From the NCBI GenBank assembly GCA_002715465.1, contig PAYY01000021.1, forward strand, positions 1-46,359: a DNA stretch of 46,359 bases, read 5' to 3'. The notes under the pieces are model-generated. The model was not told the DNA's origin. It did not search any database and saw nothing but the letters and a program-made list of their open reading frames with translations. Source of the DNA: Fidelibacterota bacterium (GTDB lineage Bacteria > Marinisomatota > Marinisomatia > Marinisomatales > S15-B10). Position numbers and translations under genes: made by a program. Positions 1-8,776 of this stretch are shown in pieces. Position 1 is the first letter of the stretch; each line of letters opens with the position of its first letter.

Positions 1-47
1 CCAGCACATAGGTTAGCCTATTTGTCTGTAAAGTGGAAGCTAACAAA

Positions 48-2120
48 TTAGAGACCTATTGAAAGGACAAGGAATAATGTTCTACCTGGTTCTGGATAGT
101 TATAGATGGATTGCAGTTCTTTATTGTTTAAGAGATTCCTAGCCCCTGCTTGAAAAGTCATAATATAATCATTTAATTTTGAACTATGGCTTATAGACAA
201 ATCTAAACGGCGATATTTTTCCATAAAAGCATCATCATCATAACTATAACGACTGGGACCTAGATTTCTAAAACTTAGGTCATAGATGGTTTTTCCTATT
301 ATAAATTGAATCTCTGCCCATTGAGAAGTTGGTGGAACATAAAGAAGACGTTTTCCTTTATTAATACTATTTGAAAGGATTTGGCTATCTGTTTTTTCAA
401 TTCCCAAAGTAAACTGTATGGGAAATTTCTTTGGCTTGATACTAGTTATAACACCCATAATTATTGACTCAGATTTGGAAACATTTTGAGGAGAATAAAC
501 CCAAGCTTCATTTGGAGTCCATTGGATCAAGTTATCAGTATGATATTTCCCAGCTTTTGCCGAAAAATAAACAATATCAATTAGTGGTTGGAAATTGATT
601 TTTAGATTTGTGGAGATGCTCTGTTCGGGTTTTAAATCAGGATTTCCAATAGTATAGCCAAGAGGATCTTCCCAAAAAAGATCATTGAAAGTAGGTGATC
701 TATAACTAGTTCCACTACTTATAGTTAGAGATTCTATTGGTTTAATTGGAGATGAATAGAGTAGCGCTAGATTTCCAGTAGCAATATTTTTTTTAGAATA
801 ATTATCCCAATCAAAACGCAAGCTCGGGCTGAAAACAAATTTTTCATTGAAAGTAATTTGAGATAGAAAACCTGAGGCGGCACCAACCATGCTATGATTT
901 CCAGCATCATCACTATTTACTTTTGTTTGCCTCAACTCTAAACTTATAGTGTTTCTCAAATATTTGTCTTTTTCAACTCGATGTATAAATCGGGTCTGTA
1001 GATTTTTTATCCTGTGATTTGAATCTATATCCCATGCGGGATCCCGATAATTTTCGTCACTATCCATAAATCCAGATGTCAATTCAGTCTGTCCCCATTT
1101 TGAAACAGTCCTAGCCGAAAACAAATAGAAAGAATCATGATTTTTTTTCCAAGCTTCAAGGGAAGGATATTCAATTGAACCAGGTATTCCTCTTTCAGCT
1201 TTAGTTGACATCATTATTCCAGATATTTTCCAACCAGCTAAATTTTTTAATTGAAGTTTAGCGCCTCCTGATTCCTGAAAAAATGAATTGTTTTCCCGAA
1301 AATTTCCATCACTTTGAAATTTGTTTCCATAAATAGAAAAATCAGTTTCACCTAATCCTAGTGTGTATTCTGCACTGGCACCACGGTCTCCTAGAGATCC
1401 CGACCTTATTGTTATGAAATTTCTAGGTTTGGCCGGCATCAAATTCAATGTTCCTCCTACTGCATGAGATCCATATAAAGAGGAAGCCTGACCAGAGTAA
1501 AATTCTCCATGAGAAAAAAAATCAGCTGGCAATGAGCTCATATCGAATACACCATTTTGAGGTGAATTAAGATTAAGACCATCAAAAGTAATAAGTATGT
1601 GCTCTGAATATCCTGTAGGAGAAGAAACAGTTTTTAAACCCGCGGGCCCACCATAATCACGAACCTGAATACCGAAACGATCTACTCTCTCACCAAGGCT
1701 GACTCCACTAGAAGAGATTAAATTAAAATCAAGAGCTCTATGTTCAACCGGCAATTGTAGACTTTCTTTAGCATATAGATTCCCATAAATAATTATAGGA
1801 GATAGGAGATAAGCTTTTTGTACGAGTGAAATTCTTATATTTTCTTCCATCAAAGTTGAAATTTCTAAAGTATCGGATTCAAAAGCCGAGTGTTGAAAAA
1901 TTACTTCTTTAGTTTGATTGTTATCAATTGATAGAATGAACCGTCCATCTCTATCTGATGTTGAACTTTCCCCAAGTTCCGTAGATATGTTTACATAAGG
2001 AATGGTTCTTCCATCATTAGAATAAATATCGCCAGAAATAATCATTCTATCTTTTTCAGCTAGAATAGATGTAATAAAGACAAGAAAAAATATAAGTAAG
2101 ATTTTTAAGGGATATGTCAT
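48..2120 (-). CDS. btuB: TonB-dependent outer-membrane receptor, probable B12 (BtuB-type) importer
   Basis: The 690-residue product has a signal peptide (residues 1-21, hydrophobic run ending near ILAEK). A carboxypeptidase-regulatory-like beta domain follows at about 27-100, then a TonB plug at about 110-235 with the typical SLYGSHAVGGTLNL segment, and a beta-barrel to the C-terminus. Such receptors bind a ligand at the cell surface and import it using TonB energy. The substrate call comes from context: a cobalamin riboswitch lies directly upstream on the same strand (2175-2328). The start is supported by a strong ribosome-binding site, GGAAAGGAGAG (2124-2134), just before the ATG. The N-terminal extension domain is common in Bacteroidota-like receptors and absent from E. 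coli BtuB. The last residue is Leu rather than the usual aromatic residue. No ABC-transporter partner genes (btuCDF) are in the window. The receptor family is certain; the ligand is inferred. Confidence 0.85.
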   Translation of the reverse strand: MTYPLKILLIFFLVFITSILAEKDRMIISGDIYSNDGRTIPYVNISTELGESSTSDRDGRFILSIDNNQTKEVIFQHSAFESDTLEISTLMEENIRISLVQKAYLLSPIIIYGNLYAKESLQLPVEHRALDFNLISSSGVSLGERVDRFGIQVRDYGGPAGLKTVSSPTGYSEHILITFDGLNLNSPQNGVFDMSSLPADFFSHGEFYSGQASSLYGSHAVGGTLNLMPAKPRNFITIRSGSLGDRGASAEYTLGLGETDFSIYGNKFQSDGNFRENNSFFQESGGAKLQLKNLAGWKISGIMMSTKAERGIPGSIEYPSLEAWKKNHDSFYLFSARTVSKWGQTELTSGFMDSDENYRDPAWDIDSNHRIKNLQTRFIHRVEKDKYLRNTISLELRQTKVNSDDAGNHSMVGAASGFLSQITFNEKFVFSPSLRFDWDNYSKKNIATGNLALLYSSPIKPIESLTISSGTSYRSPTFNDLFWEDPLGYTIGNPDLKPEQSISTNLKINFQPLIDIVYFSAKAGKYHTDNLIQWTPNEAWVYSPQNVSKSESIIMGVITSIKPKKFPIQFTLGIEKTDSQILSNSINKGKRLLYVPPTSQWAEIQFIIGKTIYDLSFRNLGPSRYSYDDDAFMEKYRRLDLSISHSSKLNDYIMTFQAGARNLLNNKELQSIYNYPEPGRTLFLVLSIGL

Positions 2121-2174
2121 TTTCTCTCCTTTCCCTCGAAAGTAACTCTGTAAATCAACAGAATCGAGAATTTG

Positions 2175-2328
2175 AATTAGGTAGATATCCTGACTTATGC
2201 TTTAACGTACGGCTTCGCCTTCCCATCCACATAATTTGCAGACAGTGGCTCTCCTTATGGAGTGAAGTGCACTCAGCACTTACAGTAGCGGGGCTGCACC
2301 CGAATCTAACGAGTTTCCCTACCTAATC
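2175..2328 (-). promoter_or_regulatory. Cobalamin (B12) riboswitch
   Basis: Read on the minus strand, the class hallmarks appear in order: GGGAA, then GCAGCCCCGCTACTGTAA (2280-2297), GCCACTGT (2242-2249), GGGAAGGCG (2216-2224) and the B12 box AAGTCAGGATA (2186-2196). The ends pair as a perfect 9-bp P1 helix, CTACCTAAT (2319-2327) with ATTAGGTAG (2176-2184). The element lies about 55 nt upstream of the receptor start. There is no U-run between it and the gene. A short hairpin (2135-2139 with 2164-2168, inner stem 2147-2151 with 2158-2162) ends right at the ribosome-binding site, so control is probably translational (inference). By family knowledge, B12 binding would repress the receptor. Confidence 0.95.
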
Positions 2329-2345
2329 AACTTTTCAATAGAAAT

Positions 2346-2374
2346 AATTTACATTTTTTGTCGTCGATAGACAA
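2346..2374 (-). promoter_or_regulatory. Candidate promoter for the riboswitch-receptor transcript
   Basis: On the minus strand TTGTCT (2369-2374) and TAAATT (2346-2351) are separated by exactly 17 nt. Transcription would begin around 2336-2340, just ahead of the P1 helix of the riboswitch. The boxes match the sigma-70 consensus only partly; the placement is the main support. Confidence 0.4.
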
Positions 2375-2379
2375 TGGCT

Positions 2380-2412
2380 TTTATCTTGATTGGCTCTGTA
2401 CATCAAGATAAA
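2380..2412. repeat. Perfect 11-bp inverted repeat in the divergent intergenic region
   Basis: TTTATCTTGAT (2380-2390) is mirrored by ATCAAGATAAA (2402-2412) around an 11-nt spacer. It lies between the divergent receptor and HNH genes, just upstream of the candidate receptor promoter. Neither strand has a T-run after it, so it does not look like a terminator. The symmetry fits a dimeric repressor or activator site. A weak plus-strand promoter (TTGATT 2386-2391, 17 nt, TAAATT 2409-2414) overlaps it and could drive the HNH-trpS operon. Confidence 0.4.
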
Positions 2413-2472
2413 TTCAATCATAACTAGAAAGATTAAACGGGAAAAAACATTGTTAATTATCGAAAAATAAAA

Positions 2473-3009
2473 ATGCATGGTATACTAAACAGGCAAGTTC
2501 TCGTATTAAATCAGAATTATCACCCTCTTCTAGTTTGTTCAGCAAGAAGGGCAATTTTGTTGGTTTATCTAGGAAAGGTAGAAGTCATAGAAAAATATAG
2601 AGAAATTATTCATTCACCATCAGTAGTAATTCCCTTGCCAAGTGTAGTAAAGCTTGACAAGTTTATTAAAGTAAAGGAAAATAATATTGTTTTATCAAGG
2701 AAAAATATCTTGAAGAGAGATCGACATCAATGTCAATATTGTGGTAGACGTAGTTTGCCAATGACTTTGGATCATATAGTTCCGAAAGAGCGGGGAGGTC
2801 CAGAATCCTGGGACAACTTAGTATGTTGCTGTCATGCTTGTAATAGGTCAAAAGGTAATCGAACTCCAGATGAAGCAGGAAAAAAGTTGTTGCGTTATCC
2901 AAAAAAACCTACAAGAATACATTATATTAGACAATTTATTAAAAGAGATCAATGTGCTTGGAGACCGTATTTATATATGGAGCCTATGAAGAAAGGAGCT
3001 CTTGCTTGA
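2473..3009 (+). CDS. HNH endonuclease family protein
   Basis: The product is 178 residues. An N-terminal half with no recognised motif (the LVLNQNYHPL segment is typical of this HNH family) is followed by an HNH module. The module shows CQYC and CHAC zinc knuckles flanking LDHIVP, a GG turn, WDNLV and CNRSKGN. This is the beta-beta-alpha metal fold that cleaves DNA. Such single-domain proteins are widespread and chromosomal, and their target is usually unknown. It is not obviously part of an intron, phage or restriction system: the neighbours are housekeeping genes. Its stop codon overlaps the TTG start of trpS, so the two are translationally linked. It is the first gene of the plus-strand run. 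Confidence 0.8.
   Translation: MHGILNRQVLVLNQNYHPLLVCSARRAILLVYLGKVEVIEKYREIIHSPSVVIPLPSVVKLDKFIKVKENNIVLSRKNILKRDRHQCQYCGRRSLPMTLDHIVPKERGGPESWDNLVCCCHACNRSKGNRTPDEAGKKLLRYPKKPTRIHYIRQFIKRDQCAWRPYLYMEPMKKGALA
2992..2998 (+). promoter_or_regulatory. Ribosome-binding site that sets the trpS start
   Basis: AAAGGAG ends 7 nt before TTG 3006, the codon where similarity to tryptophanyl-tRNA synthetases begins. It supports this TTG over the in-frame ATG at 2952. Confidence 0.7.
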
Positions 3010-3983
3010 AGAAAAAGCGTATTCTTAGTGGTATTCAGCCTTCGGGGAATCTTCACATAGGAAATTATTTTGGTATGATGAAGCCAATGATTGACCTTCA
3101 AATGGATAATGACTTGTTTTGTTTTCTTCCAAATTATCATGCTTTAACCTCTCAAAATGATGGTTTAAGATTGAAGGAAAATACTATAAATGCAGCGGCA
3201 GATTTTCTTGCGCTAGGCCTTAATCCAAATAAATGTGTGTTTTGGGTTCAATCAGATTTACCAGAAGTAACAGAATTGACATGGATTTTAAACAATATAA
3301 CAAGTGTTGGGACGCTAGAAAGAGCAACATCATATAAGGATAAAATAAACAGAGGGATCCAACCCAATCATGGGTTGTTTAGTTATCCTGTATTGATGAC
3401 AGCAGACATACTTCTTTTTGGTGCTGAAGTAGTTCCTGTAGGTAAAGATCAAAAACAACACTTAGAAATAACTAGGGATCTAGCTACTAAGTTTAATGCT
3501 ATTTATGGAACAACATTTGTAATTCCAGATCCACTGATTAGTAATTCTACTGGATTGATTCCTGGTACAGATGGGCAAAAAATGTCAAAATCTTATGGAA
3601 ATACTATCGAAATTTTTTGCGACAAAGATTTTCTTGCTAAAAAAGTAATGGGTATAATCACAGATAATACACCTCCCGATAAACCTAAAGATACCGAGAA
3701 TAATGCACTATTCAACATATATTCACTTTTTATCGATGATTTTGGTAAGTCAGATTTGATGAACCGTTTTCATAGTCCAGGTTTAAAATATGTAGATATA
3801 AAAAAAGAATTAATTGATTTAATTTGGAATTTTTTTGAACCCTATAGAAAAAGAAGAGAAAAAAAATATCATGACAAAGAAGTTGTAATTAATATCCTTA
3901 AAGAAGGAGCTGAAAAAGCTAGATCTTTTGCTAAGCCTTATATTCTTTCAGTACGGGAAAAAACAGGTCTAGAATATTATTAA
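3006..3983 (+). CDS. trpS: Tryptophanyl-tRNA synthetase
   Basis: This is a class I aminoacyl-tRNA synthetase that charges tRNA-Trp in the cytoplasm. The 325-residue product begins KKKRILSGIQPSGNLHIGNY, with the HIGN form of the HIGH motif near residues 16-19 and the KMSKS loop near 192-196 (DGQKMSKSYGN). The length matches bacterial TrpRS (about 325-340). I chose the TTG at 3006: family members begin a few residues before the SGxQPSG motif, an AAAGGAG site lies 7 nt upstream, and TTGA overlaps the preceding HNH stop. The ATG at 2952 would add 18 residues read from within the HNH gene. scpA follows after 2 nt. Confidence 0.96.
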   Translation: MKKKRILSGIQPSGNLHIGNYFGMMKPMIDLQMDNDLFCFLPNYHALTSQNDGLRLKENTINAAADFLALGLNPNKCVFWVQSDLPEVTELTWILNNITSVGTLERATSYKDKINRGIQPNHGLFSYPVLMTADILLFGAEVVPVGKDQKQHLEITRDLATKFNAIYGTTFVIPDPLISNSTGLIPGTDGQKMSKSYGNTIEIFCDKDFLAKKVMGIITDNTPPDKPKDTENNALFNIYSLFIDDFGKSDLMNRFHSPGLKYVDIKKELIDLIWNFFEPYRKRREKKYHDKEVVINILKEGAEKARSFAKPYILSVREKTGLEYY

Positions 3984-3985
3984 AT

Positions 3986-4711
3986 GTGAATTATCAAATT
4001 GAATTAAATAATTTTTCTGGACCTTTGGATTTACTACTTTTTTTTATTAGAAGGGATCAGATTGATATTATGGACATCCCCATTTCCCATATAACAGAAG
4101 AATATCTTTCATTTGTTGAAGCTGTTCATACTTTAAACGTAAGCTATGCTGGTGATTTTATATTAATGGCGGCTACGCTGATGCGTATAAAGGCAAAAAT
4201 GTTGTTACCATCAGTTGTTGATGAAGAAGATGAAAATTTTGAAGATCCAAGAACTGAATTAGCCCATAGAATTCTAGAATATCAACGCTATAAAGAAGCT
4301 GCTACTAATTTAGCTGTAATGGCTGATGATCAGAGTAAAAAATTTCAATATTCTTTTCCAGATAAAAATGCTGATTTAGAAAAAGAGGATCCAGAATATT
4401 ACCTCGAGGAGGTAACAATTTTTGAGATTGTGAATATTTTTAAAAAATTACTAGATCGTGTTCCTCCTCCTTTACAATATGAGGTTGAAAAGGAGGAGAT
4501 TAAGATTAAAGAAAAAATAGCCTTAGTTCTTAATTCTTTTATTTCAAAACAGCAAATATTGTTTTCGGAGCTTTCCCCAAAATTTTCTTCTCGTCAGGAT
4601 CTGATTGCAACATTTATTGCAATACTTGAATTAATTCGAGATGGTTTAATTAGAGTACAACAAAAAAAATTGTTTGATGATTTTATCCTTGAAAAAGTGC
4701 GGGTTAATTAA
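3986..4711 (+). CDS. scpA: Segregation and condensation protein A (kleisin)
   Basis: ScpA is the kleisin subunit that bridges SMC heads in the bacterial condensin complex. The 241-residue product shows the family N-terminus (NFSGPLDLLLFFIRRDQIDI, then PISHITEEYL) and the AATLMRIKAKMLLP segment. A charged middle and a C-terminal winged-helix region end the protein. The start is GTG at 3986, 2 nt after trpS; the ATG at 3984 is out of frame. The stop overlaps the scpB start by 1 nt (TAATG), as usual for the scpAB pair. No smc gene is in the window. Confidence 0.96.
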   Translation: MNYQIELNNFSGPLDLLLFFIRRDQIDIMDIPISHITEEYLSFVEAVHTLNVSYAGDFILMAATLMRIKAKMLLPSVVDEEDENFEDPRTELAHRILEYQRYKEAATNLAVMADDQSKKFQYSFPDKNADLEKEDPEYYLEEVTIFEIVNIFKKLLDRVPPPLQYEVEKEEIKIKEKIALVLNSFISKQQILFSELSPKFSSRQDLIATFIAILELIRDGLIRVQQKKLFDDFILEKVRVN

Positions 4712-5313
4712 TGACAAAGAAAAAAATTTCAAATAAAGAGATTCAAATTATTGAAGCACTTCTCTTTGCTAGTGAAGATATTTTAACTCAGTCAAAACTA
4801 AATCTATGTTTTGATAGTGGTGTAGCTCCTGATTTGTCTGATGGCATTAAACATCTCCAAGAACAATATCAAAAAAGTGGACGAGCGTTTTTTATAGATA
4901 ATGTAGCGGGTGGATTTAGATTAGTTAGTCTTCCTGAATTTGCTCCATGGATTCACAAACTCCTATCTCGATCTGGAAAAACCTCGCTTTCTAAGGCCGC
5001 CCTAGAGACTTTAGCTGTTTTAGCTTATAGAGGACCAGCTAGCAGAGCCGAAGTGGAAAATATAAGAGGTGTTAATTGTGCTGGTGTTATTAAAACTTTA
5101 CTTGATAAAAAACTATTGAAAATAAAAGGACGAGGAAAAGGACCCGGTAGACCATTATTATATTCAGTCACAGAAGCTTTTCTCCTATCGTTTGGCCTTA
5201 ATTCTATTGCGGATCTACCAAAACTAAAGGAGATAACTGAACTCATAGCTGAAGGAGCCAGTGAGTCCAACTTTATTTCCAACTCTTCTCTATCAGATGG
5301 TTCGTTTGATTAA
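4711..5313 (+). CDS. scpB: Segregation and condensation protein B
   Basis: ScpB is the winged-helix dimer that binds ScpA and regulates SMC. In the 200-residue product the N-terminal winged helix begins EIQIIEALLFASEDIL. The second contains the conserved ALETLAVLAYRGPASRAEVENIRGV stretch (broken here only for description) and GRGKGPGRPLLY. Length is normal. The ATG overlaps the last base of scpA. The C-terminal 17 or so residues overlap the start of the next gene if its short form is used. Confidence 0.96.
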   Translation: MTKKKISNKEIQIIEALLFASEDILTQSKLNLCFDSGVAPDLSDGIKHLQEQYQKSGRAFFIDNVAGGFRLVSLPEFAPWIHKLLSRSGKTSLSKAALETLAVLAYRGPASRAEVENIRGVNCAGVIKTLLDKKLLKIKGRGKGPGRPLLYSVTEAFLLSFGLNSIADLPKLKEITELIAEGASESNFISNSSLSDGSFD

Positions 5314-6034
5314 ATATTTAGCAAGTTGCGGTGTTGATTCTCGAAGAAATTGTGAATCGATAATAAGAAGTGGAAGAATCTCAATAAATGGAGAAAGGGA
5401 AACTAATCCTTTTATAATTCTTTCAGAAAGTGATTCAGTAGATTTTGACGGTAAGACTATAGTTCCTCCTAATTACAAGACAACAGTAGTTTTAAACAAG
5501 CCGATCGGCATTATTACTACGTCAAAAGATACCCATTCAAGAAAAACGGTGTTGGATATTATTCCTCAAATAGATTGCAGACTTTTTCCTATTGGACGCC
5601 TTGATAAGGATACGACTGGTATTCTTCTTCTTACAAATGATGGAGATTTAGCTTATTCTTTGACTCATCCAAAATTTGAAATAGAGAAAACTTATGAGGT
5701 CCAAGTAAATCGTTTACTTAGTGATCCTGAAATACAATTAATAGGTTCAGGAATTGATATAGGAAACCAAGAGGTTGGACACGCATTTGTAATTAGTCAA
5801 AGTGTAATTAAAGATAAAATAACTATTTTATTGAGGTTGTATCATGGTAAAAAAAGAGAGGTTAGAAGAATATTTAGATCAATTGGACTTAAGCTCCAAT
5901 CATTACACAGACTTACATTTGCGGGTATTGATTTAGGAAATCTTTCTTTAGGTTCAACTCGTGAATTAACGATTGAAGAGTATAATTATCTTAAGAATAT
6001 AGATTTTTCAGCATTTCAAAATGGGGAAGCTTAA
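5297..6034 (+). CDS. rluB: 16S/23S rRNA pseudouridine synthase, RsuA/RluB family
   Basis: The protein isomerises a specific uridine in rRNA to pseudouridine. An N-terminal S4 RNA-binding domain (VRLIKYLASCGVDSRRN...SGRISING) is followed by the catalytic domain with the active-site aspartate in PIGRLDKDTTGILLLTNDGD and a GKKREVRRIF segment typical of RsuA/RluB/RluE. I chose ATG 5297 because family members begin directly at the S4 domain. A GTG at 5261 with a nearby GGAG would add 12 residues and cannot be excluded. The gene overlaps the scpB end, matching the common scpA-scpB-rluB order. RluB versus RsuA cannot be settled by eye. Confidence 0.88.
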   Translation: MVRLIKYLASCGVDSRRNCESIIRSGRISINGERETNPFIILSESDSVDFDGKTIVPPNYKTTVVLNKPIGIITTSKDTHSRKTVLDIIPQIDCRLFPIGRLDKDTTGILLLTNDGDLAYSLTHPKFEIEKTYEVQVNRLLSDPEIQLIGSGIDIGNQEVGHAFVISQSVIKDKITILLRLYHGKKREVRRIFRSIGLKLQSLHRLTFAGIDLGNLSLGSTRELTIEEYNYLKNIDFSAFQNGEA

Positions 6035-6127
6035 CATTTTGTGCAGTTATTCGAGTAAAGTTATATTACTAGGCTGTTTGAAAGATAGTTTATCCAATAA
6101 TAACTTATTCCTCAGAGAGGTTTTCTA

Positions 6128-6796
6128 TTGATTGTTGCAATTGATGGTCTAGCTGGTTCTGGGAAAAGTACTACGGCTCGCAATGTTGCTTTAGAACTTG
6201 GTTTTCTCTACCTTGACACTGGAGCAATGTATCGTGCTGTTACTATGGCGGTACTTTTGGATTCTATTGATCTTAAAGATGAAGAAGCAATCAAAGATTG
6301 TGTCGCATCTATTGAAATTGATTTTGATAGAACTGGATCACGAGTTTATCTTAATAAAAAAGATATATCTCGTGAAATTAGGGGTCAAATGATCACTGCT
6401 AATGTTAGTGCCGTAAGTGCTTTACCTAAGGTAAGAGAAAAAATGGTTGATCTTCAACGTAAGATTGCTGGGAAAAGAGATTCAGTAGTTGAGGGAAGGG
6501 ATATTGGTACAGTAGTTTTTCCTGATGCTGACATAAAATTTTTTATGACAGCTGAAATTAATGAAAGAGCAAAACGGAGACGTAAAGATTTACTTAAACT
6601 AAATATTAAAAAAAAATTAAAAGAAGTAGTTGAAGATTTAGACTTGCGTGATCAACTTGATTCTACAAGGGATCTGGCTCCCTTAATGAAAGCTGATGAT
6701 GCTATTGAAGTAAATACAACTATAATGACAATTAATCAACAAATAGATCTGATTGTTTCTCATATAAAGGAATGGTTAGACAAAAAGGAGAGTTAA
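6128..6796 (+). CDS. cmk: Cytidylate kinase
   Basis: Cmk phosphorylates (d)CMP with ATP in pyrimidine nucleotide synthesis. The 222-residue product begins IVAIDGLAGSGKSTTARNVA, a P-loop (GLAGSGKST), followed by YLDTGAMYRA and the VVEGRDIGTVVFPDA nucleotide-binding segment. Length matches the family. The start is TTG at 6128 with AGAGAGG about 7 nt upstream; no in-frame ATG precedes the P-loop. It directly precedes rpsA, a widely conserved pairing. A 93-nt gap separates it from the pseudouridine synthase, so a promoter may lie there, though none is clear. Confidence 0.95.
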   Translation: MIVAIDGLAGSGKSTTARNVALELGFLYLDTGAMYRAVTMAVLLDSIDLKDEEAIKDCVASIEIDFDRTGSRVYLNKKDISREIRGQMITANVSAVSALPKVREKMVDLQRKIAGKRDSVVEGRDIGTVVFPDADIKFFMTAEINERAKRRRKDLLKLNIKKKLKEVVEDLDLRDQLDSTRDLAPLMKADDAIEVNTTIMTINQQIDLIVSHIKEWLDKKES

Positions 6797-6803
6797 TTTT
6801 ACT

Positions 6804-8747
6804 GTGACTGAAGAACCATTAATAGATGAAAATAATCAAGATAATTTAACGGATGTTCTTGAACATAAAAAAGAAGTTGAACCTAAAGACAAAAAAAATC
6901 AATTGGGAAATGCAGAGGAGAAATCTTTAGATGTTGACGTCAAGGATTTTACGGAAAATTATTTAGATCCAAATCTAATGAAAGATATACGTATTGTAGA
7001 GTCTTCTGCAATATTAGAAGGTGATGACAATTCAAATTCTGTATCTGAATTAGAAATGGATAAATATATTTCAACCTTCTCAGATATTGCTCAAAACCAG
7101 ATAATTACTGGCCGAGTTATTGGTCAGAATGAAAAAGAAATAATTATGGATATAGGTTTTAAATCTGAAGGTATTATCCCTAGGTCAGAATTTAGTGGTA
7201 ACGAACCACCTAATATGGGGGATAAAATCGAAGTTTATCTTGAGAAGATAGAAGATGTAAATGGGCAAACTGTTCTATCAAAAGAGAAAGCTGTGTGGAT
7301 GAAGGGTTGGATTAAGCTTATGGAAATACAAAAGGAAGATAGCACAGTTAATGGTACAATAACTCGGCGAATTAAAGGTGGTTTTGTGGTAGATCTAGAA
7401 GGTATTCAAGCTTTTCTACCGGGTTCTCAATTAGATGTTAGGCCTGTTCAAGATTTTGAGAGTTATATATCTCAAGAAATGGAATTCAAAATTGTTAAGA
7501 TTAATCAACTTCGGAAGAATGTAGTATTATCAAGAAAGGCCTTGCTCAATAATTCAATGCGTGAGCAAAGAGAATCACTTTTTGATGATCTCTCAAAAGG
7601 TCAAATTGTTAAAGGTGTAGTAAAAAACATAACTGATTTCGGTGTTTTTGTTGATCTTGGTGGAATAGATGGTTTATTACACATAACTGATCTTTCTTGG
7701 GGTAGAGTTAATCATCCTTCAGAAATAACAGAGGTTGGAGAAACAATTAGCGTAAAGATAATTGAAATTGATAAGGATAAACATCGTATTTCTTTAGGGT
7801 TAAAACAACTTTCCACTCATCCTTGGGAAAAGGTAGAGAGTAAGTATCCAATAGGATCAAATATTTCTGGTAAAATTGTTAGTTTAACTAATTATGGTGC
7901 TTTTGTTGAATTAGAGACAGGTGTTGAAGGCTTAGTGCATGTTTCAGAAATGTCTTGGATAAGGAGTGTTCATCGTCCAGATGAGGTAGTGCAAATGGGC
8001 CAAGAGGTTGAAGCTCAAGTATTAAGTATTGATTCTAAAGAACGTAAAATTGCTCTAGGATTTAAACAGCTTCAACCTGATCCATGGGAGGGTGTCGAGG
8101 AGCGATATGCTATAGGCTCATTATTGAAAGGTACTGTTCGAAACCTTACCCAGTTTGGTGCTTTTGTAGAGTTAGAAGAAGGGGTTGATGGGTTAATTCA
8201 TGTTTCTGATCTTTCTTGGACAAAAGTGGTTCATCATCCTAAAGAAATACTTAAAAAAGGAGATGATGTAGAGGTCAAGGTTCTTGAAGTTTCTAGAGAG
8301 AATCATCGTATTGGACTTGGTTTAAAGCAGGCTTCTGAAGATCCTTGGGATGAAATTATATCTTATTTTAGTATTGGTAAATCAGTTAATGGGAAAATTA
8401 TTCGCACTCTAGATAAAGGTGTAATTATTGGTCTAGAAAAAGATGTTGAAGGAATTATAGGTTCGGATTCATTATCGTCTAAAATCAAAGATCAAATTCA
8501 GAGTCTAAATTCTGGAGATAATATTATTGCTGAAGTAGTTGAGGTTAGACCGGAGGAAAAGAAAGTATTTTTGTCTTTTGTAGATACTGATACTGTTCCA
8601 TCTAAATCTTCAAAAACTAGTAATAAAATTGATTCTCAAGATTCAGATTCTAATGATGAAACTACAAATGAAGGTCAGCTTAAAAATAAAAAAAGTAAAG
8701 AGAATATCAAAGAAGATGAAGATGGAGATCAAGAAATTTCCGAGTAG
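6804..8747 (+). CDS. rpsA: 30S ribosomal protein S1
   Basis: S1 captures mRNA on the small ribosomal subunit. The 647-residue product has six S1 (OB-fold) repeats at about 98-163, 179-246, 265-335, 350-422, 437-509 and 524-593. Repeats 3-5 are the most alike (DFGVFVDL, NYGAFVEL, QFGAFVEL). It has an unusually long acidic N-terminal extension of about 95 residues and an acidic Lys/Glu/Asp-rich tail of about 50 residues, both probably disordered. E. coli S1 has 557 residues and almost no N-terminal extension. The start is GTG at 6804 with AAAGGAGAG upstream, 8 nt after cmk. Confidence 0.97.
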   Translation: MTEEPLIDENNQDNLTDVLEHKKEVEPKDKKNQLGNAEEKSLDVDVKDFTENYLDPNLMKDIRIVESSAILEGDDNSNSVSELEMDKYISTFSDIAQNQIITGRVIGQNEKEIIMDIGFKSEGIIPRSEFSGNEPPNMGDKIEVYLEKIEDVNGQTVLSKEKAVWMKGWIKLMEIQKEDSTVNGTITRRIKGGFVVDLEGIQAFLPGSQLDVRPVQDFESYISQEMEFKIVKINQLRKNVVLSRKALLNNSMREQRESLFDDLSKGQIVKGVVKNITDFGVFVDLGGIDGLLHITDLSWGRVNHPSEITEVGETISVKIIEIDKDKHRISLGLKQLSTHPWEKVESKYPIGSNISGKIVSLTNYGAFVELETGVEGLVHVSEMSWIRSVHRPDEVVQMGQEVEAQVLSIDSKERKIALGFKQLQPDPWEGVEERYAIGSLLKGTVRNLTQFGAFVELEEGVDGLIHVSDLSWTKVVHHPKEILKKGDDVEVKVLEVSRENHRIGLGLKQASEDPWDEIISYFSIGKSVNGKIIRTLDKGVIIGLEKDVEGIIGSDSLSSKIKDQIQSLNSGDNIIAEVVEVRPEEKKVFLSFVDTDTVPSKSSKTSNKIDSQDSDSNDETTNEGQLKNKKSKENIKEDEDGDQEISE

Positions 8748-8776
8748 TTTTTTTTTAACTTTAAGCTAGTGGTAAT

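Noticed and set aside
2114..2326. 70-codon plus-strand open frame next to the TonB receptor
   Set aside because: It lies across the cobalamin riboswitch and its product has no protein-like features; the RNA element explains the conservation.
2473..3009. HNH gene as a mobile element or defence nuclease
   Set aside because: No intron, phage, restriction or recombinase gene is near; it is locked to trpS by an overlap and looks like the common chromosomal HNH family.
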